Shown: positions 35,806-44,337 of the stretch, piece after piece
Numbering within the stretch: position 1 is the stretch's first letter
Layout: every line of letters begins with the position of its first letter
Source: JAMLHH01 sp037189845
Lineage (GTDB): Bacteria > Bacteroidota > Bacteroidia > Chitinophagales > JADIYW01
Direction of reading: 5' to 3'
NCBI GenBank assembly: GCA_037189845.1
Contig: JBBCIS010000014.1
Location: 1 to 64,000 of the forward strand
Length of the DNA: 64,000 nucleotides
The notes under the pieces: generated by a model
Seen by the model: the letters and a program-made list of their open reading frames with translations, nothing else
What the model was told of the DNA's origin: nothing
The model's database searches: none
Position numbers and translations under genes: made by a program

Positions 35806-38800
35806 TTAATCAAATAGCCAGCTTCTACTTCTTTTATGATTTATTACAAAGTGAGAACTTTTCGGAGTAAAGGAAGAGATGTAACTTTTGCTAACTAAAA
35901 CGTTAAGTAATTTTTTATTTTCATTGGTGTTTGGGACTTTTGCTTTAGAGCTTCTATCTGTAATCTTTGCATAGTCACCCTCCAATGCTGTTAAAAAAGA
36001 TTCAATGAAAGTATTCTCATACTTGGGTGAGTTTTCTATAAATAGTTTAACTCTTTCATTTGCTGGAATTCTTTTGTTTATAAGAATCGAGTTCAAAATA
36101 TTTGTGCTCACAGAAAAGGAACTATCAGATAGTAGAATAGAACCCAGTAGTTTTAAATTATTATTTGTTATAATTGTTTCTTCAGGACAAGTATTTAATA
36201 TTTTTAATTTTTCAGAATTAGTTAAGATGGAAGATTTTAAAATTAACTCTAAATCATTACTGTCAAATGTAAGTTGCTCTAATATTTTAAAATAATCCCC
36301 TTTTCTTTTTTCGAGTAAATAGATGTTTAATCTGTCAGAATTTTCTTTTAATGAATTAAAACTCTCTATAATCGGCTGTATACAATTACTATTAATAAGA
36401 GACTTAATTTTGTTGTCGGATATTTCATCAAAGCTTAAATCACTATACCACCAAGGACTAGATTTAGTAATTAAATCGTAAGATTGGTCTGTTATCTCAT
36501 CTTTTTGAAGTAGCTTTTTCCAAAATTTGCCATAAATATTTGAAGAATTTACTTCTTTGGGAATTTTAACCTTGGACAGTTCTTGTGCATTTTCAATTAT
36601 ATTGATAAACTCGATGTTTGATTCTGAGATTTCTGATTCTGTATTTTCTTCTTCTTCAATATTTTGACTATTATAATCATGCAATAAATTTTCCCAGGAA
36701 GGAATTAACTTATTGTTTTCAAGCAATAGTGAGTATAAATCAGAATCATTAATGTTTGAGAGCTTTGTTATTTTAGTTGCTACTTGTGAGATAATAGATT
36801 CTTTATTAGCAATTTCTATATTGACGTCATTGAGAAGTTCAATAAGGTTTTCTTCTTTTTCATGGATATTAGTGGAAATTACCAAGTATACGTTGTTAAT
36901 ATAATCGTCAATGTTTTTCTGAACATACTGAATTAGTTGTTCAGCTTTAGATGTCTTTATTGCCAAGTAGTTAGAGTTGTCATACTCTACTTGGTTAAAT
37001 TTCCCAAACTTTTTAATGATTGAGGTAATGATTTCGCTGTTTAATTGGTAGTGATTATTCTTATAGATGAAGGATAACATTTCATCAGGAGAATTCTCAA
37101 AGTCAATGTTGTTAAAAACAATATTTAGCTCTACAATGACCTTTTTAAGCTTTTTATAATCGTCCGAAATATTTAGGATTAATGGGTCAGATAGAATACG
37201 CTTTGCTAAAGATGAATGCTTTGAAATTTCTTTAATAGCAATGATATCTCCATATTCAATAATGCTTTTGAAAATGGCTCTTTTTAGTTCCTCGGTAAAA
37301 TCTGCATTTGACTCTATATATCTCCATATATTACTCCACTTATTACAGAGCATCTTTATGAAATTTTCTAATCTTTGAGATGCCTCATAATATCCTCTGA
37401 TAAATTCAATAGATATTTTTGATTCATCCTTTAGTTTATTGAAAATTAATTCTAAGTATGAGTTATATTTATAGGGATGAGAAAATAAGAAATCTAAAAT
37501 GTCATAATTTAATATGTACTCTGTTTGAAAATCATGATGGTTAATTTTTAAAACTAATTTTTCAATTTTATACAACTTATAATCAAAAGGTTGTTTTATT
37601 TCGTTCTTAATGTTGATATGAAATTGGTAATCAGAGCGAGTAATACTTTCTTCATGGAATAAAGAAATGTAGTCGATATAGTCTTCGGCTATGTAGCCAT
37701 TTCTCAATAAAATAGTTATAAAGTTTTTGTCGATATTTTTACTTAATTCTATTTCAGGAAATTGATTAGTTCTCAATAATTCAGCTGTCTTATAATTTCT
37801 GACTTTTTGTTTTTGCTTTTCTAATTCCTGTATCTTCCCTTTTAAAGAATGGATTTTGCCATTTTCAATTTCAATAATTTTCTTTTCTTTTTCAGAATAC
37901 GATTCGTTTGAATCTACTATTTTTTCAATTTTTTTAAACCTTAAATTAGGTGAAATAATTCTTGATGATTCTTGTCCGTAGTAGGTATTTGTTATTAATT
38001 GATTGTATTGGAAATTGTCTGTTTTTATATATTCAAAATTATGAGTGTCAATTATTTCATCGACTGTAATAGTTTCTTCATTTACAACAAATGATTGGAA
38101 ACTAGGAAGCTTCTCTAAAAATCTTACTATATAAAGCAATCTCAAATCATTTATGTTGTTGATGAAAATTAGCTCATATTCTTTGATTTGTTCTTTAAGG
38201 TCTTCAATTTCTGTGTCAATTTTACTGATTGATTCCTTTATGAAAGTTGCTTTTAAGTTCAAAGTGCTATATAGGTTACCTTTATTATTGCTAAGTTCCA
38301 TAAAGTCACTTGGATAAATGTTTTTGTATGTAATTATTGCAAAAAGCTTATCGTGACTCAAACTCTCATTTAGTTTTCTTTTATACAAGTAGAATTCATT
38401 AGATATATTGTGTAATAGACGCATGTCATCTATGAATAATGATAAATCTTCAATTAGATTGTCACTTAAATCATATTGAAATTGATTTTTCTTTTTTAGT
38501 AATATCTCACTTGAGTTAGATGAATTTATTACAGGAATTACAGGAATGATGAAGTCAAAGAATTTTGTTCGTTCTTTATCTGTGAACATATCGTCCCGTA
38601 CAGCATAAACAAAGACAATCTCTTTACGCTTAGTCTTTTCTGAATTATTCAATAACAGATTAACCTCTCTCAGTTTAGTGAAGATTTCAGTTTCCTGGAA
38701 TCTATCCAAGTCTTCAATTATAACGACATTATAAGGTCTTATGGAAAAGAAGTAGAGTATCTCATCAATGTGATGATTTAATATAGATTTATTTAAAGTG

Positions 38801-39534
38801 TCGCCAATGCCAATCTCGGCATTTTGAATTTTAAGCTTGTTGATTGTTAGGGCACTAATTATCCTGACTGATTTTAATATTATAAAAAACACTCCTGATA
38901 AAATGATGAAAACCCCTGTGTAGTGAATAATATTACATATTAATTCACTTATGACAGTGTCTTTAAAAATGCTTTGAATAAAATATGGATTAAAATAATT
39001 ATAGCCAGCTAACAGAAATAACAAACACCCTATAGAAATGAAAAATAGTTCCCATTTGCTATAACTTTTTATCTTTTTGAATCTTGAATCCGGGATGTTT
39101 TTATCTTCTTCGTGATAAAAAATCTGTTCCAGAATACTTGTTTCTATTAATCTTAATAATTCGGTTTTGTCGATTTTAATGATATTGCCCTTTTCGTCAA
39201 GCTCAGGTTTTTCTTCTTTGAAAGTGGCGAGGGAGATATTTAAAAACTTTAAATCACTTCCCTTGTAATTTTTCTGAAATGTTTTTAGAATACTACTTTT
39301 TCCAGAACCATACGCACCTGTTAAGGCAATATTTTTGATGTCTTCCTTTTTTCTATTTTTTAAAGCCCATAACAGAGCTGTTGAATATTGACATGTTCCG
39401 TCTCCATAATTAATAGGCGACAGAGAAGAGTAAGGGAGATTATCTGTATCTCTGGAGATAAATTTAACCCGAAGTGATTGAAGTTTGTTTATGATTAAAT
39501 CTAAAACTGAGAGTGTTATTTTAGCCCAATTCAT
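35806..39534 (-). CDS. Large membrane-spanning YobI/KAP-like P-loop NTPase
   Basis: About 1242 residues from the ATG at 39534; a 52-residue extension to 39690 is hydrophobic and lacks family similarity. Walker A GAYGSGKS is at 73-80. Two membrane helices (about 162-180 and 203-223) lie between Walker A and Walker B VVIIEDLDRF (270-279), the layout of KAP NTPases. The N-terminal LSPINYGDGTCQYSTALLWAL is typical of YobI-like proteins. The remaining ~900 residues are helical with coiled-coil stretches (about 415-445, 560-590) and probably sense something. The gene is visibly more AT-rich than its neighbours, suggesting transfer. It heads the operon with the NERD gene. Confidence 0.82.
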   Translation of the reverse strand: MNWAKITLSVLDLIINKLQSLRVKFISRDTDNLPYSSLSPINYGDGTCQYSTALLWALKNRKKEDIKNIALTGAYGSGKSSILKTFQKNYKGSDLKFLNISLATFKEEKPELDEKGNIIKIDKTELLRLIETSILEQIFYHEEDKNIPDSRFKKIKSYSKWELFFISIGCLLFLLAGYNYFNPYFIQSIFKDTVISELICNIIHYTGVFIILSGVFFIILKSVRIISALTINKLKIQNAEIGIGDTLNKSILNHHIDEILYFFSIRPYNVVIIEDLDRFQETEIFTKLREVNLLLNNSEKTKRKEIVFVYAVRDDMFTDKERTKFFDFIIPVIPVINSSNSSEILLKKKNQFQYDLSDNLIEDLSLFIDDMRLLHNISNEFYLYKRKLNESLSHDKLFAIITYKNIYPSDFMELSNNKGNLYSTLNLKATFIKESISKIDTEIEDLKEQIKEYELIFINNINDLRLLYIVRFLEKLPSFQSFVVNEETITVDEIIDTHNFEYIKTDNFQYNQLITNTYYGQESSRIISPNLRFKKIEKIVDSNESYSEKEKKIIEIENGKIHSLKGKIQELEKQKQKVRNYKTAELLRTNQFPEIELSKNIDKNFITILLRNGYIAEDYIDYISLFHEESITRSDYQFHINIKNEIKQPFDYKLYKIEKLVLKINHHDFQTEYILNYDILDFLFSHPYKYNSYLELIFNKLKDESKISIEFIRGYYEASQRLENFIKMLCNKWSNIWRYIESNADFTEELKRAIFKSIIEYGDIIAIKEISKHSSLAKRILSDPLILNISDDYKKLKKVIVELNIVFNNIDFENSPDEMLSFIYKNNHYQLNSEIITSIIKKFGKFNQVEYDNSNYLAIKTSKAEQLIQYVQKNIDDYINNVYLVISTNIHEKEENLIELLNDVNIEIANKESIISQVATKITKLSNINDSDLYSLLLENNKLIPSWENLLHDYNSQNIEEEENTESEISESNIEFINIIENAQELSKVKIPKEVNSSNIYGKFWKKLLQKDEITDQSYDLITKSSPWWYSDLSFDEISDNKIKSLINSNCIQPIIESFNSLKENSDRLNIYLLEKRKGDYFKILEQLTFDSNDLELILKSSILTNSEKLKILNTCPEETIITNNNLKLLGSILLSDSSFSVSTNILNSILINKRIPANERVKLFIENSPKYENTFIESFLTALEGDYAKITDRSSKAKVPNTNENKKLLNVLVSKSYISSFTPKSSHFVINHKRSRSWLFD

Positions 39535-39559
39535 TATGTATATAGTTAAGGTAGGTACA

Positions 39560-39567
39560 CAAAAGTA
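39560..39567 (-). promoter_or_regulatory. TANNTTTG (-7) box of the YobI-type gene
   Basis: The minus strand reads TACTTTTG, an exact consensus match 25 bases before the ATG at 39534. It lies inside the longer reading frame, which supports the shorter start. Confidence 0.5.
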
Positions 39568-39705
39568 AATATATGTAAGGATTTTATTGATATGATTTTT
39601 TTGTTTGAAGTATGATATAGATATGATGCTTTTTGTTTTGAAAGCTTTACTAAGCAATATTTTATACTTTAGTAAAACAAAATAGAGCATACAAACTACC
39701 TCACA

Positions 39706-40728
39706 ATGGAAAAATCATTATCGCCGGAACAGTTTGATTTCATCAACGAAATCAAAACAAAAGTAAGAGATGCTCAATATGCCGCTTTGAAAGCGGTAAA
39801 TGTAGAGCTTATCAATCTGTATTGGGAGATTGGGAAATCTATTACTGAAAAACAAATGCAAAGCTGGGGCAAAGCAGTTGTCCCAACGCTGTCAGCAGAA
39901 CTGCAAAAAGAATTTCCGGGTATGAGTGGTTTTTCTGAAAGAAATCTCTGGCTGATGGCGCAGTTTTATGTTGAATATCAATCTGTTGAAAATCTGCAAC
40001 CACTGGTTGCAGAAATTAGCTGGACGAAGCATATTGTAATTCTTAACAAGTGCAAAGACAGTCTGGAGCGTCAGTTTTATATCCTTTCCACTAAAAAGTT
40101 TGGCTGGACAAAAAATGTTCTCATTCATCAGATTGAAAACAAAACTTACGAAAAATACCTGCTCAATCAGACCAATTTTGATAATACACTGCCAGAAGCG
40201 ATTAAAAATCAAGCAGTCTTAGCTGTAAAAGATGAATATATTTTCGACTTTTTAGAATTGTCAGATAAACACAGCGAACGAGAACTGGAGCTTGCGCTGA
40301 TTCAAAATATCCGTAATTTCTTGCTCGAAATGGGACATTTTTACACTTTTGTCGGTAATCAGTTCCGATTATCAGTAGCAGATAAAGAGTATTCGATAGA
40401 CTTGCTTTTATACCACAGGCAACTACAATGTCTGATTGCTATAGACTTAAAAGTGGGTGAATTTTTGCCCGAATACAAAGGTAAAATGGAGTATTATCTT
40501 ACTGTCTTAAATGATAAGGTAAAACTGCCCAATGAAAATGATAGTATCGGCATCATTATCTGCAAAGAAAAAAACAGAACAGTTGTAGAATATTCTTTGA
40601 AAACGGGTAATCTGCCTATTGGTGTTGCTACTTACAGTACGTCAACAATACTGCCGAAAGATTATCAGAAGTTACTGCCTGACACAAAAACAATTTCTGA
40701 AAAACTGGATAAATATTTTCAAAAGTAG
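39706..40728 (+). CDS. DUF1016 (YhcG-family) PD-(D/E)XK nuclease
   Basis: A 340-residue protein with the two DUF1016 parts: an N-terminal helical domain (VNVELINLYWEIGKSI, GFSERNLWLMAQFY; about 10-110), probably DNA-binding, and a C-terminal PD-(D/E)XK nuclease (about 175-320) with D232 (SIDLLLYHR) and D247-L-K249 (AIDLKVGEF). The GKMEYYLTVLND helix is typical. The family is found in restriction and other defence regions. It is transcribed away from the YobI-type gene, with 171 bases between the starts, so the two could share control. Confidence 0.9.
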   Translation: MEKSLSPEQFDFINEIKTKVRDAQYAALKAVNVELINLYWEIGKSITEKQMQSWGKAVVPTLSAELQKEFPGMSGFSERNLWLMAQFYVEYQSVENLQPLVAEISWTKHIVILNKCKDSLERQFYILSTKKFGWTKNVLIHQIENKTYEKYLLNQTNFDNTLPEAIKNQAVLAVKDEYIFDFLELSDKHSERELELALIQNIRNFLLEMGHFYTFVGNQFRLSVADKEYSIDLLLYHRQLQCLIAIDLKVGEFLPEYKGKMEYYLTVLNDKVKLPNENDSIGIIICKEKNRTVVEYSLKTGNLPIGVATYSTSTILPKDYQKLLPDTKTISEKLDKYFQK

Positions 40729-41100
40729 GAACGAGTGATTTTATATGAGTAGGTTATCTGCGGATAAATCTTGCGCCAGCCCAGCCCGGATAGAGCGGAA
40801 TATCACCCGGAAAGAAATGTAGGGAAGATGAAGCAATAGCCGGATTAGCTGCATGATAGTATTGCGCACTTAGTATTGAGACATGGACATCTATGTTCAT
40901 TTTGTTCAAAGTTTTATTGTTTAAAGTTTAAGGTTAGCTGGTGCACGCTATCAGCAAAAACAGTGGTCTGTCTCCGGTAGCTATCGGAGTGAACAGTTGA
41001 CTAAAATCTTAATTAAATTAGACTCATTTTAAATAAGCTATACAAGGCTCTATTGTTGAAAAATACTTGTACTTACTTAACTTTTTACTGGTTTAATACC
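40729..41100. other. Intergenic region before nuo, holds repeat copy B and a palindrome
   Basis: No gene is seen. The first part carries repeat copy B; a near-perfect 18-bp palindrome (CTCCGGTAGCTATCGGAG, 40972-40989) follows, and the last part is AT-rich leader to the nuo promoter. Confidence 0.5.
40785..40844 (+). repeat. Dispersed intergenic repeat, copy B
   Basis: CCCGGATAGAGCGGAATATCACCCGG..AAATGTAGG.AAGATG.AGC..TAGCCGGA. Nearly the same sequence occurs at 59988-60050 and, on the other strand, at 25647-25722. Confidence 0.65.
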
Positions 41101-41108
41101 TAAATTTG
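41101..41108 (+). promoter_or_regulatory. TANNTTTG (-7) box of the nuo operon
   Basis: The exact consensus TAAATTTG lies 19 bases before the nuoA ATG. A T-rich CTTTTT about 20 bases upstream might serve as a degenerate -33. Confidence 0.55.
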
Positions 41109-41127
41109 TGGCGTTTTTACATTTATT

Positions 41128-41490
41128 ATGAATGGTACTATAGATTATTTACCAATACTCATTCAGTTCGTTGTAGCTTTCGGCTTTGTCGCTACGACGC
41201 TAATTTTCGCAGCATTGGTAGGTCCTAAAACACATGGTGCAGTCAAAGATTTGAGCTTCGAATGCGGGGTGGAATCAGTCGGCAACGCAAGAGCACCTTT
41301 CTCAGTGAAGTTTTTTTTAGTCGCTATCCTTTTCGTTTTGTTTGACGTGGAGGTCATCTTTATGTATCCCTGGGCTGTGAATTTCAGAGAATTAGGCGTA
41401 GAGGGACTGATAAAAATGTGCTTTTTCTTAGGCTCCCTGCTGTTAGGATTCTTTTATGTCATCAAAAAGGGAGGACTGGATTGGGATTAG
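41128..41490 (+). CDS. nuoA: NADH-quinone oxidoreductase subunit A
   Basis: A 120-residue membrane subunit with three helices (about 9-31, 60-82, 92-113). The family motif is KDLSFECGVESVGNARAPFSVKFFLVAILFVLFDVEVIFMYPW, including the conserved Cys in the loop near the quinone site and the E-V-I of helix 2. First gene of the nuo operon; nuoB follows after 44 bases, the widest gap in the operon. Confidence 0.96.
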   Translation: MNGTIDYLPILIQFVVAFGFVATTLIFAALVGPKTHGAVKDLSFECGVESVGNARAPFSVKFFLVAILFVLFDVEVIFMYPWAVNFRELGVEGLIKMCFFLGSLLLGFFYVIKKGGLDWD

Positions 41491-41534
41491 TGAACTTTCA
41501 CTGGTTTCAACCGTCTTTTAAATAAAATAGATTC

Positions 41535-42095
41535 ATGTCAACTAACGGTTCATCAATAACATTAGAGGCGCCTCCTCAGGGGATAGAAGGGCAGGGGTTT
41601 TTCCTGACGACTCTGGACCAGGTGGTAGGTATGGCACGCAAAAATTCTTTGTGGCCTTTGCCGTTTGCTACATCTTGTTGTGGTATTGAGTTCATGGCTA
41701 CGATGGCAGCAAATTATGACTTGTCGCAGTTCGGTTCGGAAAGGATGTCTTTCTCTCCGAGACAGGCAGATATGCTGATGGTCATGGGAACTATTTCCAA
41801 AAAAATGGGCCCGGTGCTCAGACAGGTTTATACTCAGATGGCTGAGCCTAAATGGGTGATTTCTGTGGGTGCCTGTGCTTGTAGTGGTGGTATTTTCGAT
41901 ACTTACAGTGTATTGCAGGGAATAGATAAAATCATTCCTGTGGATGTGTATGTGCCGGGTTGTCCGCCGAGACCGGAGCAGATTCTGGAAGGGATAGATA
42001 AATTGCGTGATTTGGTGCAAAATGAATCTATCAGAAGAAGAAATTCTCCGGAGTATAAAGATTTGTTGGGCTCTTATGGCATTGATGTAAAATAA
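41535..42095 (+). CDS. nuoB: NADH-quinone oxidoreductase subunit B (N2 cluster)
   Basis: A 186-residue subunit that carries the terminal 4Fe-4S cluster N2 and hands electrons to quinone. All four ligands are seen: the tandem cysteines in SCCGIEFMA, GACACSGG and VPGCPPRPE. MEFSPRQAD-type segment (SFSPRQADMLMVMGTI) is conserved. It is part of the peripheral arm next to the membrane. nuoC starts five bases later. Confidence 0.97.
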   Translation: MSTNGSSITLEAPPQGIEGQGFFLTTLDQVVGMARKNSLWPLPFATSCCGIEFMATMAANYDLSQFGSERMSFSPRQADMLMVMGTISKKMGPVLRQVYTQMAEPKWVISVGACACSGGIFDTYSVLQGIDKIIPVDVYVPGCPPRPEQILEGIDKLRDLVQNESIRRRNSPEYKDLLGSYGIDVK

Positions 42096-42100
42096 CGGCG

Positions 42101-42610
42101 ATGGAAGTACAACAAGTTTTGGACAGTCTGAATCAACGCTTCGAAGGAAATGTAGGAAATATAGAAGAAAGCTACGGTATGACTACGATTCAGGTGCGTA
42201 AATCTTCTATTCTGGAAGTAGTTCAGTACCTGAGAGATGAATTATCTTTTACATTACTGACAGATATTTGCGGTATGCATTTTCCTGATAATGATGAGGA
42301 AATGCGTTTTGCAGTAGTATATCACATTCACAATCTGTTTGAAAATATCCGCATCAGATTAAGAGTATTTCTTCCTGAAGAAAATCCTGAAGTGGATAGT
42401 ATGACGCCTGTTTTTGCAAGTGCCAACTGGCAGGAAAGAGAAACTTACGATTTCTTCGGTATCCGTTTTACCAATCATCCTAATCTGGTTCGTATTCTGA
42501 ATATGGATGAAATGGAGGTTTTCCCGCTTAGAAAAGAGTTCCCGCTGGAAGATGCCGGACGTACGGATAAAGATGACAGATTCTTTGGTAGAACGATTCA
42601 CAACGAATAA
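42101..42610 (+). CDS. nuoC: NADH-quinone oxidoreductase subunit C
   Basis: A 169-residue 30-kDa-type subunit. The signature is ANWQERETYDFFGIRFTNHPNLVRILNMDEMEVFPLRKEFPLE. It has no cofactor and packs against NuoB and NuoD in the connecting arm. Here it is a separate gene, not fused to nuoD as in enterobacteria; nuoD follows after two bases. Confidence 0.96.
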   Translation: MEVQQVLDSLNQRFEGNVGNIEESYGMTTIQVRKSSILEVVQYLRDELSFTLLTDICGMHFPDNDEEMRFAVVYHIHNLFENIRIRLRVFLPEENPEVDSMTPVFASANWQERETYDFFGIRFTNHPNLVRILNMDEMEVFPLRKEFPLEDAGRTDKDDRFFGRTIHNE

Positions 42611-42612
42611 TT

Positions 42613-43830
42613 ATGTCTGTAAAAAGATTTGAAGAATATATAAAAGAGCACGCTCACGATACAGACCGCGAATTGCAGATTCTGAATCTCGGGCCTACTC
42701 ACCCCTCTACACACGGTATTTTTCAGAATATTCTGCTCATGGACGGGGAGAATATTATTGATTCTGAACCGACCGTAGGATATATTCACAGAGCATTTGA
42801 AAAATTGGCTGAACGCCGTCCTTATAATCAGATTACACCGATTACTGACCGTATGAACTACTGTTCGTCACCTATCAATAATATAGGCTGGCACATGACA
42901 GTAGAAAAACTGGCAGGTATTGAAATACCTAAACGTGCTCAATATATCCGTGTCATCATGATGGAGCTTTCCAGGATAGCTGACCACTTGATATGTAACT
43001 CCGTTTTAGGCGTGGATACAGGGGCTTTGACAGGCTTCCTATATGTATTCCAAATCAGAGAGAAAATTTACGATGTCTATGAGCAGGTTTGCGGGGCGCG
43101 TCTGACCACGAATGTAGGTCGTATCGGCGGGATGGAGAGAGACCTTTCTCCGAAAGCGATAGAAATGATTCACGCGTTGTTGAAGGAAGCAAAAGATATC
43201 TTCAAAGAATTTGAAACACTGATGATGCGCAACAGAATCTTCATGGACAGAACAGTCAATGTAGGTGGTATCAGCGCAGAAAGAGCTTTGAGCTATGGAT
43301 TTACAGGTCCGAATCTGAGAGCAGCCGGAGTGGATTATGATGTGAGAGTCATGAATCCGTACTGTTCGTATGAAGATTTCGATTTCAAAGTGCCGGTGGG
43401 AAGTTCAGGTGATTGTTACGACAGGTTCTGTGTACGTCAGGCTGAAATATGGGAAAGTATCTCTATCATCGAGCAGGCATTGAAAAATCTTCCTGAGGGA
43501 GATTTCCATGCTGATGTGCCGGAGTTTTATCTTCCGCCAAAACAGGAAGTGTACAACAATATGGAAGCGCTTATCTATCACTTTAAAATCGTGATGGGCG
43601 AGATACCTGTTCCTGTAGGAGAAGTGTATCATGCAGTAGAAGGTGGCAATGGTGAATTAGGTTTCTATCTGGTGAGTGATGGCGGCCGTACACCGTTCAG
43701 ACTGCACTTCAGAAGACCTTGTTTCATTTATTATCAGGCTTTTGCTGAAATCATAAAAGGTAGCATGCTTTCAGATGCGATTGCTACCATGAGTAGTTTA
43801 AATGTTATTGCCGGAGAATTGGACGCATAA
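42613..43830 (+). CDS. nuoD: NADH-quinone oxidoreductase subunit D (49-kDa type)
   Basis: A 405-residue subunit that forms the quinone pocket with NuoB. LNLGPTHPSTHGIFQ contains the quinone-contacting His, and the Tyr partner lies in MNYCSSPINNIGWH. The R-x-A-D-H-L segment (RIADHLICNS) and the C-terminal FRLHFRRPCFIYYQAF and AGELDA are also typical. nuoE starts one base after its stop. Confidence 0.97.
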   Translation: MSVKRFEEYIKEHAHDTDRELQILNLGPTHPSTHGIFQNILLMDGENIIDSEPTVGYIHRAFEKLAERRPYNQITPITDRMNYCSSPINNIGWHMTVEKLAGIEIPKRAQYIRVIMMELSRIADHLICNSVLGVDTGALTGFLYVFQIREKIYDVYEQVCGARLTTNVGRIGGMERDLSPKAIEMIHALLKEAKDIFKEFETLMMRNRIFMDRTVNVGGISAERALSYGFTGPNLRAAGVDYDVRVMNPYCSYEDFDFKVPVGSSGDCYDRFCVRQAEIWESISIIEQALKNLPEGDFHADVPEFYLPPKQEVYNNMEALIYHFKIVMGEIPVPVGEVYHAVEGGNGELGFYLVSDGGRTPFRLHFRRPCFIYYQAFAEIIKGSMLSDAIATMSSLNVIAGELDA

Positions 43831-43831
43831 A

Positions 43832-44335
43832 ATGAGTACAACACAAGAAATACAATTTTCGGAAGCGGTAGTCAACCGTATCAATGAATATATCTCTCAT
43901 TATCCGGAGGGTAGACAAAAATCTGCCATTCTTCCTATCCTGCATTTGGTACAGGAAGAATACAGCTGGTTGAGCGAACCATTGATGAACAAAGTGGCAG
44001 AAGTGTTAAGCATCAGACCTATAGAAGTGTATGAGGTGGCTACATTTTATACCATGTACAATCTGCAGCCGGTAGGAAAATACAAGCTGGAGTTTTGCAG
44101 AACATCCTGCTGCTGTCTGAGAGGTGCTGAAAATATCATGGACTATACTTTGAATAAATTAGGCGTAAAAGAAGGCGAAATCACACCGGACGGTTTGTTT
44201 ACCGTGATAGGAGTAGAGTGTCTGGGAGCTTGTGGTTATGCGCCGATGATGCAGGTGGGAGATGACTATATCGAACATCTGACTCCTGAAAGTATAGATG
44301 AATATATTGATTCACGTAGAAATGCTGCCAGATAA
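43832..44335 (+). CDS. nuoE: NADH-quinone oxidoreductase subunit E
   Basis: About 167 residues from the ATG at 43832, just behind the nuoD stop; an earlier in-frame ATG at 43802 lies inside nuoD and is rejected. The thioredoxin-like 2Fe-2S (N1a) domain has its ligands in CRTSCCCLRGAENI and ECLGACGYAPMMQV. The helical N-terminal part includes YTMYNLQPVGKYKLEFC. With NuoF it makes up the NADH-oxidising unit. Confidence 0.95.
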   Translation: MSTTQEIQFSEAVVNRINEYISHYPEGRQKSAILPILHLVQEEYSWLSEPLMNKVAEVLSIRPIEVYEVATFYTMYNLQPVGKYKLEFCRTSCCCLRGAENIMDYTLNKLGVKEGEITPDGLFTVIGVECLGACGYAPMMQVGDDYIEHLTPESIDEYIDSRRNAAR

Positions 44336-44337
44336 AT

